A stretch of 64,000 nucleotides of DNA from Nitrososphaerota archaeon (GTDB lineage: Archaea; Thermoproteota; Nitrososphaeria; Nitrososphaerales; Nitrosopumilaceae). The number at the start of each line of letters is the position of its first letter. Position 1 is the first letter of the stretch. The notes under the pieces were generated by a model that had not been told where the DNA came from, searched no databases, and was given only the letters and a program-made list of their open reading frames with translations. Shown piece by piece: positions 35,919-44,128 of this stretch. The DNA is taken from contig VHBH01000003.1 of assembly GCA_016872055.1 (NCBI GenBank), positions 1-64,000 on the forward strand, given 5' to 3'. Made by a program: the position numbers and the translations under genes.

Positions 35919-36086
35919 ATGGTCTGGATTAGATACTCTGATTATGGCAAGCCAAAAAAGAAAAAGGCGTCTGCCAAGCCAATGAAAAAATCAAAGCCAC
36001 GAATAGAGCCAAAGATCAAAAGCACACCAGGGAAACACAAAGTAGAATTCAAAAAGGCCAGTGAATTAAAATCAGAAACAAACTAA
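35919..36086 (+). CDS. 55-residue lysine-rich basic protein
   Basis: Short gene, ATG 35919, 24 nt downstream of citrate synthase. Product is strongly basic (PKKKKASAKPMKKSKPRIEP), with an MVWIRYSDYGKP start. Likely nucleic-acid associated by composition only. No family named. Confidence 0.62.
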   Translation: MVWIRYSDYGKPKKKKASAKPMKKSKPRIEPKIKSTPGKHKVEFKKASELKSETN

Positions 36087-36583
36087 CAACAATCAAGAGT
36101 CGGGTTTGACAATTAAATCATAATCTCTCTTACACAGAAATCTTGAACGAGTAGAATGAGATATAAAAATTGAAAAAATATACTCAGCTCAAACCAGAGA
36201 TTATAAAAATTTTAGAAGGCACTACTTTTGAAAAATTTAAACAATACAATACAAAAATGTTCAAGAATTTCTCAATCATGTTGATTAAAGTCTGTGCAAG
36301 TAAATTCGTAGCAAATCGATTCTAACTCACATCATCTTGAAATGAAACTAAAGAAATTCAATTCAGACAGGAATTGACGGATTTAAGAGAATAATTGCAG
36401 AACTTGGAAAATCTGATAATCCTAGTAAATTTTTAGTGATGAAAATGGAAAATTCGTTAATGTTATGCAAACCACACAATAAAATCACATAGTTCGCTGG
36501 ATCATGTTTTCATTGGTGAATAAATAATTCGGCTAATAGTTCCGGATGAACAAAAATCACCATGGAAAGATAACAGAGTGTAA
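36087..36583. other. A+T-rich region, no gene supported
   Basis: About 497 nt. Broken frames with many stops, possibly a decayed gene, but no recognisable protein. No RNA gene found by eye. Confidence 0.4.
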
Positions 36584-36832
36584 TTAGTTTCTGGTGTTTA
36601 ACCATTGTTGCGCGCGATTTGTTATGTCGTGCTTGTACAAAACTTGGAACACCATTTCATAAAACGTGATTCCTTTTTGTTGGGCCTGCGCATCAAGCCA
36701 CTTGATTCCTTCTGCTAGTTCGGGATCAGTGTCGGAGAACTGGACCAGCTCGTCGACCATCCTTGTAAAGAAGGAGAAGGACTTTTGCATTACGGTATGG
36801 TTTTGCATTTGACTATTCAGACCTGAATTCAA
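36584..36832 (-). CDS. Small protein, paralogue of 34257-34445
   Basis: 82 residues. FFTRMVDELVQFSDTDPELA and GITFYEMVFQVLYKHD repeat the skeleton of the gene at 34257-34445, with a longer C-terminal part. Function unknown. The start could be any of three Met residues within the first 15. Confidence 0.7.
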   Translation of the reverse strand: MNSGLNSQMQNHTVMQKSFSFFTRMVDELVQFSDTDPELAEGIKWLDAQAQQKGITFYEMVFQVLYKHDITNRAQQWLNTRN

Positions 36833-36866
36833 ATTATATAGACAAAAAACACCTTTTTGGTTGACT

Positions 36867-37247
36867 ATGATTCACAGTATTTTTTGCGATGGAAATGCAA
36901 AGAGAATTTGCTGGACGATTCAGACTGATGATACCATGGTTGATCAGTTCCGGGACCATGCAGACATTTACCTGAATAAAGTAACTGATTTGCAATCAAA
37001 ATACATCGCACTGCATGTTGGGATTTTTTGGGGAATAGGTGTTTTTATAATAAAAAATGGCGACACAATAAAAATTCAGCTGGATTCGGATGAGATGTTC
37101 AAACATTTATCCAGTGATGAAAAATCGCAAGACCCACTAATAGAAGGCAAAAAAAGATTCATCAATATGCTAGCAGAACAACGCGGCCTAGTCTACCAAT
37201 ACTCCAAGATGTCAAGTCGTGACAATATCAGCTCATCAATGCTGTAG
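36867..37247 (+). CDS. Unknown alpha/beta protein
   Basis: 126 residues from the ATG at 36867 (TTG 36861 alternative); TATA-like TTATATA at 36834-36840. Strands IHSIFCDGNAKRICWTIQ and YIALHVGIFWGIGVFIIK, then an acidic tail. The start resembles RNase H-type folds with a leading Asp, but the rest of the acidic tetrad is not evident. Not recognised. The 3' end overlaps the convergent glycerate kinase gene by 12 nt. Confidence 0.65.
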   Translation: MIHSIFCDGNAKRICWTIQTDDTMVDQFRDHADIYLNKVTDLQSKYIALHVGIFWGIGVFIIKNGDTIKIQLDSDEMFKHLSSDEKSQDPLIEGKKRFINMLAEQRGLVYQYSKMSSRDNISSSML

Positions 37248-38489
37248 AATTATGCCAATGTCTTGCAGGTTCGTGTGGGTTGGTCCTGTCCTTATTAGGC
37301 CACCAAATTTTTTAAAAAATGAATTGGAATCATTGTTTTGTAAGTATGGTTTTATGATATCATAGTCAACGGCATGATCAAAGATTGCACCGGCGTATTC
37401 CGTGTTACCATCAATCCCGTCAGTTCCAATAGATCCAATAGTCGTATTTGCAGGCAATTTTGGAATTATATTTAGGACAAACTCCTGATTACGTCCACCT
37501 TTTCCCCTTTTGCGCACTAGTACTGTTGTTTCCCCGCCAAAGATAAGACATGATTTTTTTGAAGTCTTGAATTTTTTGAGAGTTTTTTGTGCAGCCTGTG
37601 CAACATCGCCTGTCACATCAGGATATATGACTGCAGAATATCCAAGTGATTTTGCCTTTTTTGACATTATGTCAAGACAGTCAGAATTTGATGCAATTAT
37701 CTGGTTTGGGATTCTTGGCTTTTTTGGAGTCTCGCCTATCTTGCCTTGCGCGCCACGACACAGTCTTGATAGAACGGATTTTGGAAGTTTTTTGCCCAGA
37801 TTGTACTTTGATACTACATCCAGACAGTCAGAAAACGTCGTCTTGTCGCAATATGTCATTCCTGATGCAATAGAACTCAAGTCGTTTCCCACAACATCCG
37901 ACATTACATAGGATATAGCGTCACAATGCAAATTTTCTAGTATTCTGCCCCCTTTTACGCCTGAGAGATGCTTACGAATTGCGTTAATTTCCGATATAGA
38001 GGCACCGGACTCAAGCAGTATTTTTGTGGCCTTGATCTTTTGTGATAATGTAATTCCGGCAGGCGAGCAAACTAAGGAAGATGAGCCCCCAGATATCAAA
38101 AAAACCACCAAGTCTTCTTTGCCAGCATTTTTCAATAGTGATATGATCTTTTTTGCAGCATGGGTTGAGTTTTGGTTTGGTGTTGGGTGCCCTGCATAGA
38201 TGACTAGAAATTTTTTGTTGTGAAATACAGACCTCGTATTTTTTGGAATTACAATGATTCCGCCATCTGCATGCAAAATATCGTGTGCGGTTTTGGCCAT
38301 TGCATCTGCTGCCTTACCCATTGCAACAAGCCAGATTTTATCATATTGCGATGTGTGATATAATTTACCAGAGCAGACAAGCCTGTTTTGTGTAATGTAT
38401 TTTTTGATATACCCCGTATTCCTTGCAGCATCTAGGCCGGCATCAATAATTTTGCGCGCATCACTCAATGAGTGATTTGGTTCCTGCAT
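37236..38489 (-). CDS. Glycerate 2-kinase (GckA/MOFRL type)
   Basis: 417 residues: WLVAMGKAADAMA, LISGGSSSLVCSP, GETTVLVRKRGKGGRNQEF and the MOFRL-end GTDGIDGNTEYAGAI. Phosphorylates D-glycerate to 2-phosphoglycerate, linking glycerate to glycolysis/gluconeogenesis. Length normal. Divergent from the ureohydrolase gene at 38572. Confidence 0.9.
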   Translation of the reverse strand: MQEPNHSLSDARKIIDAGLDAARNTGYIKKYITQNRLVCSGKLYHTSQYDKIWLVAMGKAADAMAKTAHDILHADGGIIVIPKNTRSVFHNKKFLVIYAGHPTPNQNSTHAAKKIISLLKNAGKEDLVVFLISGGSSSLVCSPAGITLSQKIKATKILLESGASISEINAIRKHLSGVKGGRILENLHCDAISYVMSDVVGNDLSSIASGMTYCDKTTFSDCLDVVSKYNLGKKLPKSVLSRLCRGAQGKIGETPKKPRIPNQIIASNSDCLDIMSKKAKSLGYSAVIYPDVTGDVAQAAQKTLKKFKTSKKSCLIFGGETTVLVRKRGKGGRNQEFVLNIIPKLPANTTIGSIGTDGIDGNTEYAGAIFDHAVDYDIIKPYLQNNDSNSFFKKFGGLIRTGPTHTNLQDIGIILQH

Positions 38490-38571
38490 TGCTTATTAGA
38501 TTAGCACTGGTCACACTTAAAATTAGTAGAAAGGGTTATCTTCTCTTCGCATTGTAGCCAACCTAACTTCA

Positions 38572-39423
38572 TTGAATAAAAAACAGATCTGCTGGGCAAA
38601 CTCGTCCTATGATGACTCTGATATCGTTATAGTTGGCATTCCAGATGAAACGGGGTCGCATGCAATATTTACTGGATCATCTGCTGCACCAGATCACATC
38701 AGAAAGATTTCAAATTCTAATGACATTTATGCGGAAAAAAAATTTCCATACTTGGCCCAGCCAACACTCGGAATAGGGGTAGCACGCGTTCACGATTACG
38801 GAAATATCAAAAAAAGGCAGATTGAAACAACTATGGCAAAAATTCTTGCCGCAAAAAAACTGCCAATATCTATTGGTGGAGACCACTCCAATACCGCACA
38901 TATTATCAAAGCCATGGCAAGAAAGCATGGCAAGATCTCACTAGTATATTTTGATGCTCATCCTGACTTTGTATCGCATACCAAGAACTATTATGGCTCA
39001 GTAATTACGGACTGCCTAGACTATATCGATATCAAGTCCAGCATTCAGATAGGAATCCGCAGTCCCGAGCAAGATGAACTAGACAACATCAAAAAGCACA
39101 GACTCCGCGCAATCACCCCGTTTGATATAGTAGAATCAGGCATCAAGTCGGCAGCCAATACCATTTTGGATACAGTAAAAGAAAACGTCTATGTGTCATT
39201 TGACATGGATTGTCTAGATCCATCATGTGCACCCGGAGTATCAGTGCCAGTCCCACTTGGAATCCAGTCCACAGACGCTATGTATTGCGTAAAAAAACTG
39301 GCCAAGAGAGGAATCATAGGCCTTGATATCATGGAGGTCTGTCCCTCACATGACCTAAACGATGTCACATCGCACTTGGCATCGCGAATGATTGGTGAGT
39401 TGATTTCATCCTGTAAGGTATAA
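38572..39423 (+). CDS. Agmatinase/arginase-family ureohydrolase
   Basis: 283 residues, dinuclear Mn enzyme signature: PISIGGDHSNT, YFDAHPDF and SFDMDCLDPSCAPG. Family covers agmatinase, arginase and related guanidino hydrolases; which is not decidable from this sequence. Start TTG 38572. Ends 25 nt before the Fe-ADH gene, which may be transcribed on its own. Confidence 0.9.
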   Translation: MNKKQICWANSSYDDSDIVIVGIPDETGSHAIFTGSSAAPDHIRKISNSNDIYAEKKFPYLAQPTLGIGVARVHDYGNIKKRQIETTMAKILAAKKLPISIGGDHSNTAHIIKAMARKHGKISLVYFDAHPDFVSHTKNYYGSVITDCLDYIDIKSSIQIGIRSPEQDELDNIKKHRLRAITPFDIVESGIKSAANTILDTVKENVYVSFDMDCLDPSCAPGVSVPVPLGIQSTDAMYCVKKLAKRGIIGLDIMEVCPSHDLNDVTSHLASRMIGELISSCKV

Positions 39424-39448
39424 GTACCCAAATTATAACCACCAAAAT

Positions 39449-40393
39449 ATGAACACAGTAAAAATTCCAAAAATAATCAATTTCGGCAAAGATGCATTAT
39501 CTCAATCAGAATATCAAAAAAATGCTCTAGTAATCACAACTGCTCCCCCACCGATTTCACAAAAGTGGTTAGGCAGGATGGGCATCAAAGATTACATGCT
39601 ATTTGACAAAGTAGAGCCAGAGCCATCAATTGAAACTGTACAGAGCGTAATTACAGAATTCAAGCCAAAGAATCCATCTTGTATAATTGGATTGGGTGGC
39701 GGAAGTTCACTGGATGTTGCAAAATATGCAGGTGCGGAAATGAAATTGGAAAAAACGCTCATCCCGACAACATTTGGGACGGGAGCGGAGATGACCACAT
39801 ACTGCGTCCTAAAATTTGATGGCAAGAAAAAACTCCTCCGCGAGGACCGATTCCTAGCAGATAGGGCGATTGTAGATTCATATTTTATGGAAGGAACACC
39901 GGAACAAATAGTCAAAAACTCTGTTTGTGACGCATGCGCGCAGGCAACTGAGGGATATGATTCCAAGCTAGGTAACGAATTCACAAGAACATTGTGCAAG
40001 CAGGCATTTGAGGTATTGTATGACGCAATAATTAACAACAAGCCGGAAAACTATCCATATGGTTCAATGTTATCAGGTATTGGATTTGGCAACTGCTCCA
40101 CAACACTGGGTCACGCACTATCCTATGTCTTCTCAAATGAGGGTGTGGCACATGGATATTCATTATCATCATGCACAACTGTGGCACACAAGTTCAACAA
40201 GTCGATTTTCTATGATCAGTTCAAAGAAGTAATTGAAAAGCTAAAATTCGACAGAATGACGCTCAAGGCGCCATTAGACCAGGCAGCTGATGTAGTCATG
40301 ACTGACAAAGGTCATCTGGATCCAAATCCAAGTCCTGTGACAAAACAAGATGTCATCCAGTGTTTACAGGATATCGTCGACGGTAAGCTGTAA
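39449..40393 (+). CDS. Iron-containing alcohol dehydrogenase family protein
   Basis: 314 residues. NAD(P) site GLGGGSSLDVAKY, then IPTTFGTGAEMT and the metal-site His-rich stretch LGHALSYVF ... VAHGYS. In ammonia-oxidising archaea, Fe-ADH-type enzymes act as malonic or succinic semialdehyde reductases in the 3-hydroxypropionate/4-hydroxybutyrate cycle; this gene is a candidate by family only. Somewhat shorter than usual (about 380). Confidence 0.85.
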   Translation: MNTVKIPKIINFGKDALSQSEYQKNALVITTAPPPISQKWLGRMGIKDYMLFDKVEPEPSIETVQSVITEFKPKNPSCIIGLGGGSSLDVAKYAGAEMKLEKTLIPTTFGTGAEMTTYCVLKFDGKKKLLREDRFLADRAIVDSYFMEGTPEQIVKNSVCDACAQATEGYDSKLGNEFTRTLCKQAFEVLYDAIINNKPENYPYGSMLSGIGFGNCSTTLGHALSYVFSNEGVAHGYSLSSCTTVAHKFNKSIFYDQFKEVIEKLKFDRMTLKAPLDQAADVVMTDKGHLDPNPSPVTKQDVIQCLQDIVDGKL

Positions 40394-40446
40394 ATTTTCA
40401 TTTTCTCTTTTAATTTTGTATGAGAATTTCGCTGACGTTTACTAAA

Positions 40447-40454
40447 TTTAAATA
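40447..40454 (+). promoter_or_regulatory. TATA-like box for LLM oxidoreductase
   Basis: TTTAAATA centred about 28 nt before the ATG at 40479, the spacing of archaeal leaderless genes. Confidence 0.55.
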
Positions 40455-40478
40455 GGTCAAATCTGATCACAAAAAAAT

Positions 40479-41564
40479 ATGCTAAAGTTTGGAATTCAAA
40501 ACGGGCTAAACGTCGCAAGAGCCGGCTTTTCAGAAGGCCAAATTTTGACTGCCTGTTTGTTGGCAGATAGAGTAGGTTATGATTCCATTTGGTACATGGA
40601 CCATTCCAATGTCCCGCAGTGGTCAAAGGCAACTGTACTGGATCCATGGGTAATGCTATCTGCAATTGCAGCAACCACACAAAATGTAGAGCTTGGGACA
40701 TGCGTTACAGACGCGATTCGTCGCCATCCATCAAACATTGCACTTGCGACCATAACACTTGATAGAATCTCAAAGGGACGAGGAACGCTTGGAATCGGTG
40801 CAGGGGAAGCACAAAACTTGAAGGAATTCAACATTCCATTTGATAACCCAGTCTCAAAATGGGAAGAGCAGCTTCAGGTAATAAAATTACTATACGATTC
40901 ATCACCAGAGCACACTGTAAACTTTAATGGAAAATATTATCAGCTAACAGACGCGTGCTTGCAGGCAAAGCCAATTCGTAAACCACACCCACCAACATAC
41001 ATGGCAGCTGGTGGACAGCGAACATTACAGATGACTGGAAAATATGGTGATGGGTGGCTGCCAATCGGATACACGCCAGAATTATTCGAAGACCACGCTA
41101 TAACAATTAGAAAATCAATGAAGGAAAATGACCGTACCGAAGAAGAGCAGGAAAACTTTCAATATGCTCTAGACATTGACGTATACTTTTCAGAAGATGC
41201 AGAAGAATCCTGGGCAAAGATGAAAGAGGCAGTTAAGGTATCATTATTCAAGCCAGAGGTCTTGCGCGTACACAACCTAAAGGCAATTGAAGGATTTGAT
41301 TTTAAGAAATATTTCACAGAGTATTCTATGTCAAACCAAGACTGGATTGTAAAGATGAGAGAGGGTGCAACCACAATCCCTGACGCAATCGCACGCTCTT
41401 CTGTTGCTGTAGGAACACCAGACGACGTAATCCCAGTATTTGAGAGATTCATGAAGGCAGGCGTAAACCACTTTGTCATTAGATTCTGGGGTTCAAACTA
41501 TTTTGGATCAATTGACAAGTTTGCATCCAAAGTAATGCCACACCTCAAGGGCAACACACGATAA
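40479..41564 (+). CDS. LLM-class (F420-dependent-type) oxidoreductase
   Basis: 361 residues. Luciferase-like/F420-dependent fold: ADRVGYDSIWYMDHSN, LGTCVTDAIRRHPSNIALAT, GRGTLGIGAGEAQN and YMAAGGQRTLQMTGKYGDGW. Related to methylene-tetrahydromethanopterin reductase and alkanal-type oxidoreductases; substrate unknown, and F420 use is inferred from family. Confidence 0.88.
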   Translation: MLKFGIQNGLNVARAGFSEGQILTACLLADRVGYDSIWYMDHSNVPQWSKATVLDPWVMLSAIAATTQNVELGTCVTDAIRRHPSNIALATITLDRISKGRGTLGIGAGEAQNLKEFNIPFDNPVSKWEEQLQVIKLLYDSSPEHTVNFNGKYYQLTDACLQAKPIRKPHPPTYMAAGGQRTLQMTGKYGDGWLPIGYTPELFEDHAITIRKSMKENDRTEEEQENFQYALDIDVYFSEDAEESWAKMKEAVKVSLFKPEVLRVHNLKAIEGFDFKKYFTEYSMSNQDWIVKMREGATTIPDAIARSSVAVGTPDDVIPVFERFMKAGVNHFVIRFWGSNYFGSIDKFASKVMPHLKGNTR

Positions 41565-41575
41565 TTTACTTTGTA

Positions 41576-42088
41576 ATGGCGACTCTGGACGAGTGTGAGG
41601 CCTATGCTCGCGGAAAAGGTGCCGACATACCATTTTGCATGGGCGTAGTCTTTAGGCTAAAGGCCATCGGAATAACCCATGAGCAGATTCTATGCTCTGC
41701 CATACTATCTCAGACAAAATCGACCTTTGATGAATTATTTGAGCGCTTTGGACGCGACGTCGCAGTCATGGCAACTAGCATAATGCGGCACACCACCCAG
41801 CCAAAGAAAAAACAGGAAGAAGCCTACGTAGAGCAGATACAGCAGGCACCATGGGAATCAGTCCTAATCAAATTATGTGAGATTTCTGCTACCCTCAAGG
41901 TCATAAAAGAATCGGAATTATCAAAAAACAAGCGCAGAAAACTGCTAAAGCAAAACATCCACTATCTAAATGTGCTCAAGACAAACATTGCAGAAAACCA
42001 AGACAAGGCACTAGGCTTGTCAAAACTACTAGATGGTGCAAATGAAACAATAATGCACTTTGGGCATCGTTCGATCAAATTTGAATGA
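41576..42088 (+). CDS. RelA/SpoT HD-like protein with degenerate site
   Basis: 170 residues. The helical order follows the (p)ppGpp hydrolase domain: VFRLKAIGITHEQILCSAIL, then DELFERFGRDVAVMATSIMR, and LIKLCEISATLKVIKES in place of the usual LIKLADRLxNMR. The usual HD and the first His are absent (SQ at the HD position), so metal-dependent hydrolysis is unlikely; a sensor or scaffold role is more likely. Homology by pattern only. Starts 12 nt after the LLM gene. Confidence 0.6.
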   Translation: MATLDECEAYARGKGADIPFCMGVVFRLKAIGITHEQILCSAILSQTKSTFDELFERFGRDVAVMATSIMRHTTQPKKKQEEAYVEQIQQAPWESVLIKLCEISATLKVIKESELSKNKRRKLLKQNIHYLNVLKTNIAENQDKALGLSKLLDGANETIMHFGHRSIKFE

Positions 42089-42130
42089 AAAGTGCAAGCT
42101 TGCAGGCCAGATTTTTTTTGCAGTCCTAGC

Positions 42131-42137
42131 TTAAATT
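42131..42137 (+). promoter_or_regulatory. TATA-like box for 42160 gene
   Basis: TTAAATT centred about 26 nt ahead of the ATG at 42160. Confidence 0.5.
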
Positions 42138-42159
42138 AAGAATTTTTTCATACAAAACT

Positions 42160-42570
42160 ATGAAGGGAGATATTTTACTTCAAAACATTTCAGTTCGAGG
42201 ATTCATCCCCGCAACTGCCGGCAAAAACGTCAAAGAGGATAAGAAGAAAATCAAAGATGCAATAGAGACTAAGTTAGGCAAAAATATTGATGCGGTTAAA
42301 AAGAGAATTGACTCAAAGCCAATATCAATTAGCGTTACATTTTTTGTCAAAAAGGATTCCGTACATGCAAAAAAAGACACTCATTCACTATCCAATGTAC
42401 TGCTTGCAGTATTATCACCCACAATGGCATCAGGTAAGGAAGTTGAGATAGGCCTAGACATCATAAAGGATGATTCTAACATATTCAAGACAATGCTAGA
42501 GAAAAAGCTAGTAGAATCCGAAAAAGATGAAGGGTTGGCCTTTTCCGTATACGAATGGTCCACTACATAG
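42160..42570 (+). CDS. RusA-fold-like small protein
   Basis: 136 residues. The spacing of DTHSLSNVLLAVL (D73) and GLDIIKDDSNIFKTMLEKK (D104, D105) resembles RusA Holliday-junction resolvases (kD.DNl.KalLDal ... iiDD..I..l...K). Acidic residues are conserved in position but the overall match is weak. If correct it could process branched DNA; otherwise the family is unknown. Confidence 0.5.
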   Translation: MKGDILLQNISVRGFIPATAGKNVKEDKKKIKDAIETKLGKNIDAVKKRIDSKPISISVTFFVKKDSVHAKKDTHSLSNVLLAVLSPTMASGKEVEIGLDIIKDDSNIFKTMLEKKLVESEKDEGLAFSVYEWSTT

Positions 42571-42731
42571 CATACTGACAAATCATGAGTAATGGTTTTA
42601 CTGTAAAATCGCACAATCGTGGTAATTAGGGTACATGGCCCCTAAACCATACCTGTACCCAAGGCTTGGGAGCAAAAATCCCATGCATCAAGTGAGGTTG
42701 AATTTATTATCAGTGCGATATAACTTTCACT

Positions 42732-43364
42732 ATGCAGCTACTTGGCAGACTCGAGATAAAATCACCCCAAAAAATAGCAGAATTTCTCAACTCGGAGCAC
42801 ATAGGAAGGATTGCATCACTAGACAGTGAGGGCTTTCCGCAGATCATACCAATGAATTTTGTCTTTGTAAACGACGCAATATACATGCACTCTCATACAA
42901 AAGGTGAAAAGCTTGACAACATCCGCAAAAACCCAAAGGTGGGCTTTGAAGTGGATAGGGAGGTAGAATTTTTGCCATCTTACTTTAGCTCGCCCACTGA
43001 CGCATCGCAGGCAGATACGTTTTACATTAGTGTGGTTATCAAAGGAAACGCTGCAATAATACAAGACAAGTCAGAAAAGGCAGTGGCTCTCAATGCGTTA
43101 ATGGAAAAATATCAGCCAGAGGGAGGATATGAAGAGCTAACGCATGAAATGCACGTAGTGGATGAAGTCGCAATCATCAAGGTAACACCAAAGACAATTC
43201 GCGGAAAATACAAAATCGGCCAGCATATGGACAAGTCCACCAAAATTCAGATGGCACGAAAGATTTTAGAGAAAAACAGCCCGCTTGCAAGGCAGGCACT
43301 ACAGACAATGGGTTTTGAGATAATAGATAATGACGTCAAGATGGTAGACGAGCCGAACTGGTAG
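42732..43364 (+). CDS. Pyridoxamine-phosphate-oxidase-fold flavin protein
   Basis: 210 residues with the split-barrel PPOX pattern (EHIGRIASLDSEGFPQIIPM, NDAIYMHSHTKGEKLDNIRK, VGFEVDREVEF). FMN, F420 or heme binding is typical; substrate unknown. N-terminal extension of about 15 residues precedes the barrel. Convergent with 43366-44022 with a 1-nt gap. Confidence 0.85.
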   Translation: MQLLGRLEIKSPQKIAEFLNSEHIGRIASLDSEGFPQIIPMNFVFVNDAIYMHSHTKGEKLDNIRKNPKVGFEVDREVEFLPSYFSSPTDASQADTFYISVVIKGNAAIIQDKSEKAVALNALMEKYQPEGGYEELTHEMHVVDEVAIIKVTPKTIRGKYKIGQHMDKSTKIQMARKILEKNSPLARQALQTMGFEIIDNDVKMVDEPNW

Positions 43365-43365
43365 A

Positions 43366-44022
43366 TTAGCTGCTCAGTGTACCTATCAGGTTTAATCGAT
43401 ACGGTGTTTCCTTTTTGACCAGATAGAAATTCTGGTCCTTCATTTTTACGATTTGCTTGCGGTTTGCATCATCTATTATATTATTATCCAGCGTGCTGGA
43501 AATTGAAAATGATCCGACATTGTTTGCGGTAAAATCCAATTTTAGTACAGTGTCATTAATTGTTGCACCCGTGGACACAATTGCAACGCCAGTGCCATCC
43601 AAGATGAGTCGCGACTCAACTACTTTGAATTGTTTTAAACCTGTTCCCTGAATTGGCTCTAGCTTTACCAACAGGTTCGCCTTTTTGAGTATGCCAGACA
43701 CAAATGCCTCGCCACTTAGATTAAGCTGAAACTGTTTTTGCTCTAGTTCGGCTAGGCTGTATTTAGGCTCCATTTGGATTTTTGGAGCCGTTTTTTGTAT
43801 TGATTTTTGTATTGTTGGGACAGGCTCTATTGCAAGAGTGGACTCGGCAATTGGTTGTGGAATTATGGTCTGGCTTGGTGTTTCAGTATAGTCAATGCTT
43901 GCAGCACGCTCTGTTGGTTTTGGGTAAAACTTTTCATCAAGATCCAAAATCAAAAACGTAGAAACTACAACAAATGTAATACTGCAAAATGCGATCAAGT
44001 GTATGTTCAATGAGCCTTGCAA
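43366..44022 (-). CDS. N-terminally anchored extracytoplasmic protein
   Basis: 218 residues. TM/signal anchor at 7-27 (IHLIAFCSITFVVVSTFLIL), a Pro/Thr-rich linker to about residue 85, then a beta-rich domain (FQLNLSGEAFVSGILKKANL ... LKLDFTANNVGSFSISSTL). No catalytic motif recognised. Surface protein by topology; divergent from the uvrB promoter side. Confidence 0.72.
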   Translation of the reverse strand: MQGSLNIHLIAFCSITFVVVSTFLILDLDEKFYPKPTERAASIDYTETPSQTIIPQPIAESTLAIEPVPTIQKSIQKTAPKIQMEPKYSLAELEQKQFQLNLSGEAFVSGILKKANLLVKLEPIQGTGLKQFKVVESRLILDGTGVAIVSTGATINDTVLKLDFTANNVGSFSISSTLDNNIIDDANRKQIVKMKDQNFYLVKKETPYRLNLIGTLSS

Positions 44023-44128
44023 CCAAAGCTTGACTTTGAAAATTAGCTTAAAAGAGGCACGTATGAATTATCAGCGGACTGCTTACCACTAGGTAATTTA
44101 TGATGATACAATCACCCATCCTTTAAAT

